DNA of 64,000 nucleotides, from positions 868,001 through 932,000 of the forward strand of contig OY969094.1 in the NCBI GenBank assembly GCA_963697695.1, in the 5' to 3' direction. Under the pieces are notes generated by a model that worked only from the letters and a program-made list of their open reading frames with translations, ran no database searches and was not told the DNA's origin. Shown one piece after another: positions 9,168-20,427 of this stretch. The DNA is from VRUE01 sp963697695. Lineage in GTDB: Bacteria; Actinomycetota; Thermoleophilia; Solirubrobacterales; 70-9. The stretch's first letter is position 1, and every line of letters begins with the position of its first letter. A program made the position numbers and the translations under genes.

Positions 9168-10013
9168 ATGCCCGAGTTGCCCGAGGTGGAGATCGCCGCA
9201 AGGCGGCTGAACGCCGCTCTGGCCGGTGCCGAGGTCGAATCGGTCCTGGCGCCGGGGATGAACGTGATGAAGACCTTCGAGCCGCCGCTCGAAGCGCTGG
9301 CCGGGCGTGAGCTGAGCGCCGTGCGCCGGATCGGCAAGATGCCGGTGGTCGAGTTCGGCGATCTGGCTTTGCTGATCCACCTGATGTCGGCGGGGCGGCT
9401 GCGCCTCTTCGACAAGAGAGCGTCGCTGAAAGACCGGGCCTCGCGGGTACTGATCCGGCTCGGCGACGGCCGCGAGCTGCGCCTGCGGGAGTTCGGCACC
9501 AAGCAGCGCGCCTGGGCGAAGCTGCTGCCCGCCGGAGCGGTCGGCGAGGACGAAGCAGTCGCAAGGCTCGGGCCGGAGGCCTGGCCCCCTCCTCCGCTCG
9601 AGGCCTTCGCCACGCTGATCGACCAGCCCCGTCACCTGCATCCGCTGCTCCGCCACCAAGGCGACATCGCCGGCATCGGCCGCTCCTGGGTAGACGAGAT
9701 CCTCTGGGAGGCGCGGCTCTCGCCCTTCAAGAAGGGATCGGAGCTCGACGAGGAGGAGGTGGAACGCCTGCACGCGGCACTCCATGTGCTGGGAGATGCG
9801 ATCGACCATTACGAGGAAACGATCGGCGAGCAACTACCCGACAAGGTGCCGATGCCATTGAAGGTCCACAAGCGCGAGGGCGAGCCATGCCCGCGCTGCG
9901 GCACCACGATCGAGGCGGTCTTCTTCTCAGAGCACCAGACGAACTACTGCCCAGCAGAGCAGACGGGCGGCCGCGTCCTAAAGGACCGCCGCCTCTCCCG
10001 CCTACTGAAGTGA
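9168..10013 (+). CDS. Fpg/Nei-family DNA glycosylase with degenerate zinc finger
   Basis: The start is ATG 9168 rather than the upstream ATG 9138. Fpg/Nei enzymes need Pro right after the initiator Met as the Schiff-base nucleophile, and only 9168 gives MPELPEVEI. The protein has 281 aa: an N-terminal beta-sandwich with P2, E3 and K57 (RRIGK), the HLMSAGRL loop, an H2TH region (HQGDIAGIGRSWVDEILW), and a C-terminal finger. The finger reads CPRC ... YCPAEQ, so the fourth Cys ligand is Glu, and the position of the usual finger Arg is His in SEHQTNYC. Expected role is excision of oxidised bases. The changed finger suggests altered lesion choice or a distinct subfamily. It converges tightly with nadC. 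Confidence 0.88.
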   Translation: MPELPEVEIAARRLNAALAGAEVESVLAPGMNVMKTFEPPLEALAGRELSAVRRIGKMPVVEFGDLALLIHLMSAGRLRLFDKRASLKDRASRVLIRLGDGRELRLREFGTKQRAWAKLLPAGAVGEDEAVARLGPEAWPPPPLEAFATLIDQPRHLHPLLRHQGDIAGIGRSWVDEILWEARLSPFKKGSELDEEEVERLHAALHVLGDAIDHYEETIGEQLPDKVPMPLKVHKREGEPCPRCGTTIEAVFFSEHQTNYCPAEQTGGRVLKDRRLSRLLK

Positions 10014-10019
10014 GCGCCG

Positions 10020-10874
10020 CTAGGAGAGCTCGATGAGCAGGCTGAAGTCGAGAGTTGGGGCGGAGTGGGTCAGGGCGCCGACGGAGATCAGGTCGACGCC
10101 GGTTTCGGCGATTCCCCGCACGGTCTCCAGGTTGACGCCGCCCGAGGCCTCCAGCGAGGCTCCGGTTCCGGAGCCGGAGCCGGAGTTTTCGTCGCGTAGC
10201 TTCACCGCCCCGCGCAGGGTCTCCGGGTCCATGTTGTCGAGCAGCAGCAGGTCGGCGCCGGTCCCCAGCGCGTAAGCGACCTCGTCGAGGTTGCGGCACT
10301 CGACCTCGACCGCCAGGTCCGGATAGGAGCTGCGGGCGGCGTGAACCGCCTTCGCGAGGCTGCCGGCGAGGGCGATGTGGTTCTCCTTGATCAGGATCGC
10401 GTCGTAGAGCCCCATGCGGTGGTTGCGACCGCCGCCGGCGACGACCGCCGCCTTCTCCAGCTCGCGCAGGCCTGGTGTCGTCTTGCGCGTGTCGAGGATC
10501 GCGGCCCCGGTGCCCGCGACCGCCTCGACGAAACGCGCCGTCAGCGTCGCCACGCCGGAGAGGTGGCCGAGCAGGTTGAGCGCCGTCCGCTCCGCCGCGA
10601 GCAACCCCGCGGCGGAACCGCTCGCCAACAGGATCTCGGCGGGCACCTCCTCACGCCACTGCCCCTCGACGACGAGGTTGTCGACGTCCTCGACCCCGCA
10701 CTGGCGCATCGTCTCGGCGACGGCAGCGAGCCCGAAGACCACCCCCGGCTGCTTCTGCACGATGCGAGCCCGCCCGCGAGCGCCCTCCGGCACGGTCGCC
10801 GCCGAAGTCACGTCCCCCGCACCGACGTCCTCCGCCAGCGCCCGTGCCACGATCTTCCGCAACGACTCAGCCAT
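10020..10874 (-). CDS. nadC: Nicotinate-nucleotide pyrophosphorylase (quinolinate phosphoribosyltransferase)
   Basis: This 284-aa enzyme converts quinolinate plus PRPP to nicotinate mononucleotide, the step after NadA. Family motifs are clear: EDVGAGDVTS, AERTALNLLGHLSG, LDTRKTTPGLR, the active-site KENH, VEVECRNLDE, LLLDNMDPE and SVGALTHSAPTLDFSL. An unusual Gly/Ser/Thr insertion (ENSGSGSGTG, about residues 225-234) sits just before LEASGGVN. It is encoded by a short tandem run of a TCCGGC-like unit around 10158-10190. The gene is transcribed towards mutM and separated from it by only 6 nt. Confidence 0.96.
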   Translation of the reverse strand: MAESLRKIVARALAEDVGAGDVTSAATVPEGARGRARIVQKQPGVVFGLAAVAETMRQCGVEDVDNLVVEGQWREEVPAEILLASGSAAGLLAAERTALNLLGHLSGVATLTARFVEAVAGTGAAILDTRKTTPGLRELEKAAVVAGGGRNHRMGLYDAILIKENHIALAGSLAKAVHAARSSYPDLAVEVECRNLDEVAYALGTGADLLLLDNMDPETLRGAVKLRDENSGSGSGTGASLEASGGVNLETVRGIAETGVDLISVGALTHSAPTLDFSLLIELS

Positions 10875-10924
10875 CCGCGGCAGCCTAGATCAGCCATTAC
10901 CGGGACGTCTCACGTTCGCGCTCG

Positions 10925-11407
10925 ATGAGGCGTTTAATCCATGACTTGACCGCACTCCCCCCGTTCCAGACCCTGATCGACGAGCACGCGACCGTAGTGA
11001 TGGGCGTGCTGAGGGGCGCGGTCGGCCGCGGCGAGGCCGACGACTGCTTCCAGGAGACGTTCCTCGCGGCGCTGCGCGCCTACCCGAAGCTGGACAACAC
11101 CGACAACCTGCGCGGCTGGCTGCTGACGATCGCCCACCGCAAGGCGATCGACCACCACCGCGCCAACGGGCGGCGGCCGGTCCCGGTGGCGGAGGTCGCC
11201 GAGATCCCGGTCAGCGACCCGGAGCCGAACGGGGACATCTGGGGCGTGGTGAGAAAGCTGCCGCCGAAGCAGCGCGCAGCGGTGGCACTGCGCTTCGGCT
11301 CCGACCTGCCCCATGCCGAGATCGCCGCTGCCCTCGGCTGCTCGCCGGAGGCGGCACGCCGCAGTCTCCACGAGGGAATCAAGCGACTGAGAAAGGAGTT
11401 GGCATGA
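10925..11407 (+). CDS. Sigma-70 family (ECF-type) RNA polymerase sigma factor
   Basis: This encodes 160 aa. Sigma region 2 is visible as DDCFQETFLAAL ... NLRGWLLTIAHRKAIDHHR, followed by a short linker. Sigma region 4 follows (LPPKQRAAVALRFGSDLPHAEIAAAL, with a helix-turn-helix ending CSPEAARRSLHEGIKRLRKEL). There is no anti-sigma gene beside it. Instead its stop overlaps the start of a methylguanine-DNA methyltransferase gene as ATGA. Start choice is uncertain because no Shine-Dalgarno element precedes ATG 10925. The pairing suggests a role in an alkylation or DNA-damage response (inference). Confidence 0.88.
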   Translation: MRRLIHDLTALPPFQTLIDEHATVVMGVLRGAVGRGEADDCFQETFLAALRAYPKLDNTDNLRGWLLTIAHRKAIDHHRANGRRPVPVAEVAEIPVSDPEPNGDIWGVVRKLPPKQRAAVALRFGSDLPHAEIAAALGCSPEAARRSLHEGIKRLRKELA

Positions 11408-11955
11408 AGTCATTGCTGAAAGACCTCAGCGAGCGCGCTGCGGCCGAGGGGCTGCTCGACGTCGCCTATGCGACGACCGATTCGCCCTTCGGCCCGCTCC
11501 TGCTCGCAACGACGCCACGCGGCCTGGTCAAGGTGAGCCTGCCCGGCCACGATCCAGGCGAGGCGCTGGAGGATCTCGCCACGCGCATCTCCCCCCGGGT
11601 GCTCGAGGCCCCGGCCCGGCTCGACCGAGTCCGCCACGAGCTCGACCTCTACTTCGAGGGCAAGCTGACGGAGTTCGACCTGCCGCTCGACTGGCAGCTC
11701 AGCCGGGACTTCCGGCGCCGGGCGCTGCGTGCGATCGATCGCATCCCCTACGGCCAGACCCGCAGCTACACGCAGATCGCCCGCAGCGCCGGCAACGAGC
11801 GGGCCGTACGCGCCGCCGGCACCGCCTGCGGCTCCAACCCGATCCCGATCGTCGTCCCCTGCCACCGCGTTCTGCGCAGCGGCGGAACCCTCGGCGGCTA
11901 CGGCGGCGGCCTGCCGATGAAGGAAGCGCTGCTGAAGCTGGAGGGAAGCCTCTAG
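11404..11955 (+). CDS. ogt: Methylated-DNA--protein-cysteine methyltransferase
   Basis: This encodes 183 aa. The suicide enzyme moves the alkyl group from O6-alkylguanine to its own Cys in the PCHRVL motif (about residue 151), preceded by the helix-turn-helix and Arg finger region (RSYTQIARSAGNERAVRAAG). A short N-terminal beta domain is present. AAAGGAG lies 6 nt upstream of ATG 11404, inside the end of the sigma-factor gene, and the genes overlap as ATGA. Its stop codon overlaps the stop of the convergent hydrolase within a CTAG palindrome (11952-11955). Confidence 0.95.
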   Translation: MKSLLKDLSERAAAEGLLDVAYATTDSPFGPLLLATTPRGLVKVSLPGHDPGEALEDLATRISPRVLEAPARLDRVRHELDLYFEGKLTEFDLPLDWQLSRDFRRRALRAIDRIPYGQTRSYTQIARSAGNERAVRAAGTACGSNPIPIVVPCHRVLRSGGTLGGYGGGLPMKEALLKLEGSL

Positions 11956-12842
11956 CTCGGCACCGCGACCGGGCCGAACAGCTCGCGGGCCCGCTCGATC
12001 ACCACGTCGGGCCGCTCCTCGGCGACGAAGTGGCCACAGCGCTCGAGGATCTCGACGCTCATGTCCTCGGCATATGGCTCGTAGCCGCCGAGGACGTCCT
12101 CTCGCACCACCGGGTCGGCCTCTCCGGCGAGGATCCGGATCGGCACCGAGCTGCGCTGGGAGCGGTAATGGCCTGCGTAAAGGCGAGGCAGCTCGAAGGC
12201 GAGAAAGCTGCGATACACGCGCGAAGCCGCCAGCGCGTGATCGGGTGGGCGGAACGACTCCGCGTAGCAGTCGAGCTCCTCCTCCGTCCACTGCATATCC
12301 GGGTTAGCGCCGCGCCGCAGCGCCAATCTGACCAAGCCCGGTGCATGGCGCATGATGCCCGCGCCTAGAAAGGGGCTGGCGAGGAGGAACTGGTAGCCGA
12401 TCCGCTGCAGGGAGCCAGGCGTCGGCATCGGCGGCTCGAACCACGGATGCGCGACCCCCAGGGCGAGGTAGTGACGGATGCGCTCGGGCGCATCGAGGCA
12501 GAGGAGGAAGCCGGCGTAGCCGCCCCAGTCGTGGCCGATCAGCTCGACCTGGTCCAGCTCCAGCTCGTCGAGCAGCCTCAGGGTGTCCTGGGCGAACGTC
12601 TTCGGTTCGTAGCGGCCCGGCGGTGCCTCGCTCCAGCCGAAGCCGCGCAGGTCGGGGCAGATCACCCGGCGTTCCCCGGCCAGGGCCGGAATCACCTTGC
12701 GCCAGATCCACCAGTGCTGCGGCCAGCCGTGTAGGAGGACCACCGGCGGCCCCTCCCCCGCTTCGGCGACGTGGAAGCGCACCCCACCCGCCTCCACGTA
12801 GCGGTGGGTCACGCCGTCAAGAGCCGGGGGCACGGTAGGCAT
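11952..12842 (-). CDS. Alpha/beta hydrolase, epoxide-hydrolase type
   Basis: This encodes 296 aa. The fold is shown by the oxyanion motif HGWPQ (residues 38-42) and the nucleophile elbow GHDWGG (Asp near 105). A cap domain occupies about 130-230, the acid lies in ILAGEADPVV, and the catalytic His is in CGHFVAEERP. Asp rather than Ser as nucleophile and HGxP at the oxyanion hole point to epoxide hydrolase or haloacid-type chemistry rather than an esterase. The substrate is unknown. It overlaps ogt tail to tail and is divergent from a secreted-protein gene. Confidence 0.9.
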   Translation of the reverse strand: MPTVPPALDGVTHRYVEAGGVRFHVAEAGEGPPVVLLHGWPQHWWIWRKVIPALAGERRVICPDLRGFGWSEAPPGRYEPKTFAQDTLRLLDELELDQVELIGHDWGGYAGFLLCLDAPERIRHYLALGVAHPWFEPPMPTPGSLQRIGYQFLLASPFLGAGIMRHAPGLVRLALRRGANPDMQWTEEELDCYAESFRPPDHALAASRVYRSFLAFELPRLYAGHYRSQRSSVPIRILAGEADPVVREDVLGGYEPYAEDMSVEILERCGHFVAEERPDVVIERARELFGPVAVPS

Positions 12843-12923
12843 GGCGAGGAATCTACAAAGGGGGCGTCCACTCTGGCTGCCCAGCGCTCAAGCTCGTAGC
12901 GCTTGCGGCCGATCTAGCGCGGG

Positions 12924-13568
12924 ATGGCGTTCCGGCTCGACTCCCTTCGCGCGAAAGCATGGATGAGGGGCTGCTTCCTGGCAGTGGTCTCCATCGCCAC
13001 CTTTTTCCTCGCTGCGGTCGCCGTCCAACCCGCCGGCGCGCACCCACGAGCCGTCCTCTCCACGATCGTTCTCGTCCCGGAAGGCGACGACTTCGAAGCC
13101 GAGATCAGCGACGAGGAATTCGAGGAAGGCGATGAATGGGAAGGCGAAGAGGAAGAAGTCGAAGAACTCGAAGCGGACGACTCCCGGGGGCTGCCTCCCG
13201 AGTGCGTGCTCTCCACCGCCACCGCCCGGGTCGTCGCCTCCGACAAGGGCAACACCGTGCGGCTCTCGATCCACTACGCCTCCAGCGAACCGGTGAGGAC
13301 GACCGTCGACTACTGGCTGAAGGGCGGCCAGGGATCGCTCCAGCTGAAAGCCTCGAAGCGCTTCATGGCGCGACGGGGGCACCTCAGCAGCACCGAACGC
13401 CTCAGCGACCGGGCGATGGAGAAGGTGCGGGCGGCGCGGGTCTTCATCGTCCACATCGACCCGGTGGCGACGCCGTCCTACTGTGACCGCTACTCGACCT
13501 TGCGCCTCACCGCCAAACGCACCGCCGGCACGCAGACGAGCTGGTCGCAGCCCGCCGCCGACGGCTAG
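12924..13568 (+). CDS. Secreted hypothetical protein with acidic tract
   Basis: This encodes 214 aa. A signal peptide (core CFLAVVSIATFFLAAVAV, cleavage near PAGA) is followed by a strongly acidic stretch at about residues 52-84, in which more than half the residues are Asp or Glu. A compact C-terminal domain with two Cys (LPPECVL and SYCDRY) follows. ATG 12963 is an equally good start and would give a conventional signal peptide of 27 residues. I do not recognise the domain. The acidic tract could bind calcium or other cations (inference). It converges with the carboxylesterase gene, 4 nt away. Confidence 0.75.
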   Translation: MAFRLDSLRAKAWMRGCFLAVVSIATFFLAAVAVQPAGAHPRAVLSTIVLVPEGDDFEAEISDEEFEEGDEWEGEEEEVEELEADDSRGLPPECVLSTATARVVASDKGNTVRLSIHYASSEPVRTTVDYWLKGGQGSLQLKASKRFMARRGHLSSTERLSDRAMEKVRAARVFIVHIDPVATPSYCDRYSTLRLTAKRTAGTQTSWSQPAADG

Positions 13569-13572
13569 CGCC

Positions 13573-14214
13573 TCAGGGGATCGCCTGTCCCAGCCAGTGC
13601 CCCGCAGCATCGAGGTGCGCGGGGTCGATCTGGTGGGCCACATCGGACTCGTGGTACTCGACCTCCAGCCCACCGGCTTCGAGCTGCGCCCGGGCGCGAT
13701 GGGCAAAGCCGATCTCGATGATCGGGTCCTGCCGGCCATGGGCGATGAAGGCACGGGTCCCCTGCCGGTCATCGAAGCTCGGCTGCCAGTCCTCCACAAC
13801 GGGGACGAACCCGCTGAAGGCGAGGATTCCAGCGACAGCGGGACGCTCCGCGCTCAGGCCCATCGAATAGCTCATCACCGCGCCCATCGAGAAGCCACCG
13901 AGCACCGTGCGATCGGGCTCGATCCCGGTCTCCTTCCAGAGCCGATCGTGCAGCTCCCCCAGGGCGCTCCGGGCCACATGGAAGGTGTCGTGATCGGGAT
14001 ATCCCACCCTGGGGACCACGTACCAGTGATACCCCGGCGATCCCGGAAGCACCAGCGGCGCCCGCGGCGTGACCACCTGCAAACGCCGCTCCGGATCGAG
14101 CGCGTCGGCAAGCCCAAGCAGATCCCGCTCCTCGGTCCCCCGCCCGTGATGCAGCACCAGCAACCCCTCCGGATCACCCGAAGCCGGTCGCTCCCGGTAC
14201 ACAAGCGCCTCCAT
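13573..14214 (-). CDS. Phospholipase/carboxylesterase-type alpha/beta hydrolase
   Basis: This encodes 213 aa and resembles the small PF02230 serine hydrolases. Supporting features are HHGRGTEERDLLGLADAL at the N-terminus, the nucleophile elbow GGFSMGAVMSY (Ser near 110), the acid in HGRQDPII, and the His in AHQIDPAHLDAAGHWL. It probably hydrolyses short acyl or phenyl esters in the cytoplasm; the substrate is unknown. It lies downstream of prfB on the same strand, separated by 211 nt that contain a large inverted repeat. Confidence 0.9.
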   Translation of the reverse strand: MEALVYRERPASGDPEGLLVLHHGRGTEERDLLGLADALDPERRLQVVTPRAPLVLPGSPGYHWYVVPRVGYPDHDTFHVARSALGELHDRLWKETGIEPDRTVLGGFSMGAVMSYSMGLSAERPAVAGILAFSGFVPVVEDWQPSFDDRQGTRAFIAHGRQDPIIEIGFAHRARAQLEAGGLEVEYHESDVAHQIDPAHLDAAGHWLGQAIP

Positions 14215-14329
14215 GCGGCGACCTTACCCGCAGCACTCCCTGCCGCGGGGCCCTGTCCACCCGTGGAGGAGAGCTTCGCGCCGGAAGCTCGGCTGCTCAA
14301 ACCGAAGACGCCTCTCGCGGGGGGTGGTG

Positions 14330-14392
14330 CCGAATGGGGGGACCACCCCGAGGAAGCTTTAGCTACCGGAGGGGTGGTGGGTCCCCATTCGG
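14330..14392. repeat. Long inverted repeat after prfB with alternative pairing
   Basis: Arms 14330-14349 and 14371-14392 pair over about 20 bp with one 2-nt gap, around a 21-nt loop. GGGGTGGT at 14321-14328 can pair with the same ACCACCCC (14342-14349) that pairs with 14371-14378, so two hairpins compete. It lies 33 nt past the prfB stop, within a gene-free stretch (14215-14425) that shows nothing else. It could be a terminator or attenuator ahead of the hydrolase gene. Confidence 0.6.
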
Positions 14393-14425
14393 TGACAGGA
14401 CCCGCCGCGCCAGAAACGTCAGCTG

Positions 14426-15545
<1,120 letters not shown>

Positions 15546-15554
15546 GGCCGCAGC

Positions 15555-15956
15555 CTACCCGGCGCCGACCCCGTGCTCGAAGCCGCCGGCGCGCAGCGCC
15601 TCCGCCCGGTCCTCGAACGGCCGCCAGCCGCGGACCTTGTGACCGCGAAGCTCGAAGAGCCAGGCCATCTCGTCCACCCCCGCCTCAGAGCCGTCCTCGT
15701 CCCAGCGCCAGCGCCGCACGATCAGTGCGACAGCCGACCCGCCGCCGGATTCGGTCCCGTCCTCATAAAGCTGCTCCAGCTCGATCGTCTGCTGCACGCC
15801 TCCCGGCGGCCTCGTAGCCCACACCCGCGCCGCCTCCTTGCCCTTGCGCAGCCCCCGCATCGCATGGAGCTCGACCTCCGGATCGAGAACCTCGACAAAC
15901 GCATCGAGGTCCCGCTCGTTGAAGGCCCGAATGAACTCTCTAACCGGGTTAACCAT
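15555..15956 (-). CDS. SnoaL-like / NTF2-fold protein
   Basis: This encodes 133 aa. The pattern NPVREFIRAFNERDLDAFVEVLDPEVEL, then a central basic loop and a final beta strand (GHKVRGWRPFEDRAEALRAAG-like), is typical of the SnoaL/NTF2 superfamily. These are small cone-shaped proteins that include cyclases, isomerases and non-enzymatic binding proteins. No catalytic residues can be assigned. The start codon is immediately preceded by one arm of an 18-bp inverted repeat instead of a ribosome site, so translation may depend on RNA structure or a leaderless message. It lies between secA and prfB on the same strand. Confidence 0.8.
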   Translation of the reverse strand: MVNPVREFIRAFNERDLDAFVEVLDPEVELHAMRGLRKGKEAARVWATRPPGGVQQTIELEQLYEDGTESGGGSAVALIVRRWRWDEDGSEAGVDEMAWLFELRGHKVRGWRPFEDRAEALRAGGFEHGVGAG

Positions 15957-16080
15957 GTGAGGGCGTCGTAGACCAAGCAGGTCGGGAGACGCAGGAAAGT
16001 GAGGTGAGGGGAGCGCACATTAAGTGCGTGACCCGAACCGAGCGACCGAGGACCCCGAGATGCGCCGGTCTACGACGCCC

Positions 16081-16084
<4 letters not shown>
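15957..16084. repeat. Perfect 18-bp inverted repeat joining secA stop to next gene's start
   Basis: Arms 15957-15974 and 16067-16084 are perfect reverse complements (GTGAGGGCGTCGTAGACC), 92 nt apart. One arm contains the secA stop codon and the other abuts the ATG of the SnoaL-like gene. A small inner hairpin CGCAC-ATTAA-GTGCG lies at about 16014-16028. There is no U-tract, so this is not a classical terminator. A MITE-like element with 18-bp terminal repeats is an alternative reading. Confidence 0.75.
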
Positions 16085-18924
<2,840 letters not shown>

Positions 18925-19059
18925 CGCTCAAGGGTAGCGGTGTGCCGGGGAGTCCAGCCGGGCCCTAGTTGACCTGCCCACACACCTTGTGAACAGCTGA
19001 GAGGCATCCGGGCCCTCCAAGAGGCTTGTGGTTCTGACGCCCAAGCAAGGAGGACCCGG

Positions 19060-20022
19060 ATGAAGGTTCACGGTAACGCCGCTCTCGGACCAGCGGGACG
19101 GCTCGCTCTGGTCAAAGCGATCGAGTCGGGGATGACGTTTAGGGCGGCAGCTGCCGCCCTAAACGTGGCGCCGGCAACAGCCCATCGCTGGTGGCATCGC
19201 TGGCGCTTGGCAGAGGAAACGGAGCGAAAGTCGGGGATCTGGCTGGAAGATCGGCCCTGCACGCCCCACCGCCAGCCGAGGCGACTTTCCCCGGCCGAAG
19301 AGGAGCCGATCCTGAGGGCACGCAGACAGACCAACCTCGGTCCCGGTCGTCTGGCGGGAATCTGTCGCCGAGCTCGCTCGACGATCTGGAAGGTTCTTCA
19401 CCGCCACGGTCTCTCACAGCGACGCAAGGGCGCCAGGGAGACCTACCGCCGCTATGAGTGGTCTGCGCCCGGAGCCCTGCTTCACGTCGACGTCGCCCGC
19501 CTGGCGCGCTTCAATCGCCCCGGGCATGCGGTCACCGGCGTCCGCGACCTGACCGGCGCTGAGAAGCGGGCGGGAGTCGGCTACGTCTACCTGCACTGCG
19601 TGATCGACGACCACTCCCGCTACGCCTACGTCGAGCAGCACCCAGACCAGGGAGGTGACACCGCGGCGGCGGTGTTGGAGCGGGCGTTCGAGCACTTCGC
19701 AGTGCTCGGCCTGGCGGCACCGGAAGCGGTGATGAGCGACAACGCCTTCGCCTATCGTCGCTCAAACGCCTTTCGCGACCAGCTGGCGGCCCACGGCGCC
19801 CGCCACATCCTGATTCCGCCCTATACGCCGCGCTGGAACGGGAAGGTGGAGCGCTTCATCCAGACCCTGAAGAGGGAGTGGGCTTACGCCCACTCCTGGC
19901 CCAATTCCGCCGAGCGCACCAGAGCCATGGCATCCTTCCTGCGCTACTACAACCGGCGTCGCCCGCACAGCTCATTGGGAGACCGGCCGCCGATCAGCCG
20001 TGTTCACAACGTCCGTGGGTAG
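19060..20022 (+). CDS. IS481-family DDE transposase
   Basis: This encodes 320 aa. The N-terminal helix-turn-helix (ALVKAIESGMTFRAAAAALNV ... HRWWHRWR) binds the terminal repeats. The integrase-like core carries the catalytic triad: Asp in LLHVDVARL, Asp in VMSDNAFAY and Glu in GKVERFIQTLKREW. It ends with YYNRRRPHSSLG. A strong AAGGAGG ribosome site precedes ATG 19060. No frameshift or stop is seen, so it looks functional. The coding sequence holds a 32-bp perfect palindrome over codons 26-36 and a second 9-bp hairpin at 19875-19896. Confidence 0.95.
   Translation: MKVHGNAALGPAGRLALVKAIESGMTFRAAAAALNVAPATAHRWWHRWRLAEETERKSGIWLEDRPCTPHRQPRRLSPAEEEPILRARRQTNLGPGRLAGICRRARSTIWKVLHRHGLSQRRKGARETYRRYEWSAPGALLHVDVARLARFNRPGHAVTGVRDLTGAEKRAGVGYVYLHCVIDDHSRYAYVEQHPDQGGDTAAAVLERAFEHFAVLGLAAPEAVMSDNAFAYRRSNAFRDQLAAHGARHILIPPYTPRWNGKVERFIQTLKREWAYAHSWPNSAERTRAMASFLRYYNRRRPHSSLGDRPPISRVHNVRG
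19135..19166. repeat. 32-bp perfect palindrome inside the transposase gene
   Basis: The sequence ACGTTTAGGGCGGCAG is followed directly by its exact reverse complement, with no spacer. In mRNA it would form a very stable hairpin about 75 nt after the start codon. It encodes T-F-R-A-A-A-A-A-L-N-V of the DNA-binding helix, so it is both coding and structural. Confidence 0.9.
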
Positions 20023-20038
20023 GACACCTAGGCCCTCC

Positions 20039-20386
20039 CTAAGCGGTGCGCCCGCGCATGCGGGCGACGGCGCGGCGGGTCTGGGTCCGCTTGCGACGCA
20101 GCTCGCGGTGCTTCTTGACCTGACGGCGAATGTCCTCGGCCAGCTCGTGGATCGTGTGGGCGATCTCAGGCGAGGCCTCCTTGGCGCGCAGCGTCACGCC
20201 CTTCAGGCGCAGGGTCGCCTCGGCGACCTGGCTGTCGGCGATCGACGGGTTGCGCTCCTCGTAGACCTCGACGTCAAGGGTCGCCAGCTCGGACACCTGC
20301 TTGCCGACCCGGCGAAATCGCTTGATCACATGCTCCCGCAGCTCGTCAGTCACCTCGACGTTGCGTCCACGTATCTCGATCCGCAT
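20039..20386 (-). CDS. hpf: Ribosome hibernation-promoting factor, short form
   Basis: This encodes 115 aa. It has the HPF/RaiA N-terminal domain: MRIEIRGRNVEVTDELREHV, LDVEVYEERNPSI and the helix EASPEIAHTIHELAEDIRRQVKKHRE. It ends in a basic tail and lacks the C-terminal dimerisation domain of long HPFs. It would bind the 30S decoding region and silence ribosomes in stationary phase. AAGGAGG lies 6 nt upstream of ATG. The stop is only 8 nt from the IS target duplication, but the reading frame is not interrupted. It lies downstream of comF, in the comF-hpf-secA order known from Gram-positives. Confidence 0.92.
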   Translation of the reverse strand: MRIEIRGRNVEVTDELREHVIKRFRRVGKQVSELATLDVEVYEERNPSIADSQVAEATLRLKGVTLRAKEASPEIAHTIHELAEDIRRQVKKHRELRRKRTQTRRAVARMRGRTA

Positions 20387-20427
20387 GTTCGCCTCCTTGG
20401 GGTCTGTTCACCGATGCTACGCCGTCA

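Larger units (their letters stand above)
18969..20026 (+). mobile_element. IS481-family insertion sequence, apparently intact (1058 bp)
   Basis: Imperfect terminal inverted repeats lie at 18970-19000 and 19994-20026. They share the core CC-T-x-CCCAC ... TTGTGAACA, about 26 of 31 positions, with ends of TG/CA type. The 5-bp sequence CCTAG occurs directly outside each end (18964-18968 and 20027-20031) and is the likely target duplication. One complete transposase gene fills the element. It sits in the hpf-secA intergenic region, 8 nt beyond hpf and 44 nt before secA, in the opposite orientation to both. Confidence 0.88.

Noticed and set aside
12883..12903. AGCGCT-N9-AGCGCT repeat between the epoxide hydrolase and secreted-protein genes
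   Set aside because: Six-base GC-rich arms are expected by chance here, and no promoter elements align with it.
20039..20386. hpf truncated by the IS element
   Set aside because: The short form (about 95-115 aa) is common, the stop lies outside the target duplication, and the frame shows no break.
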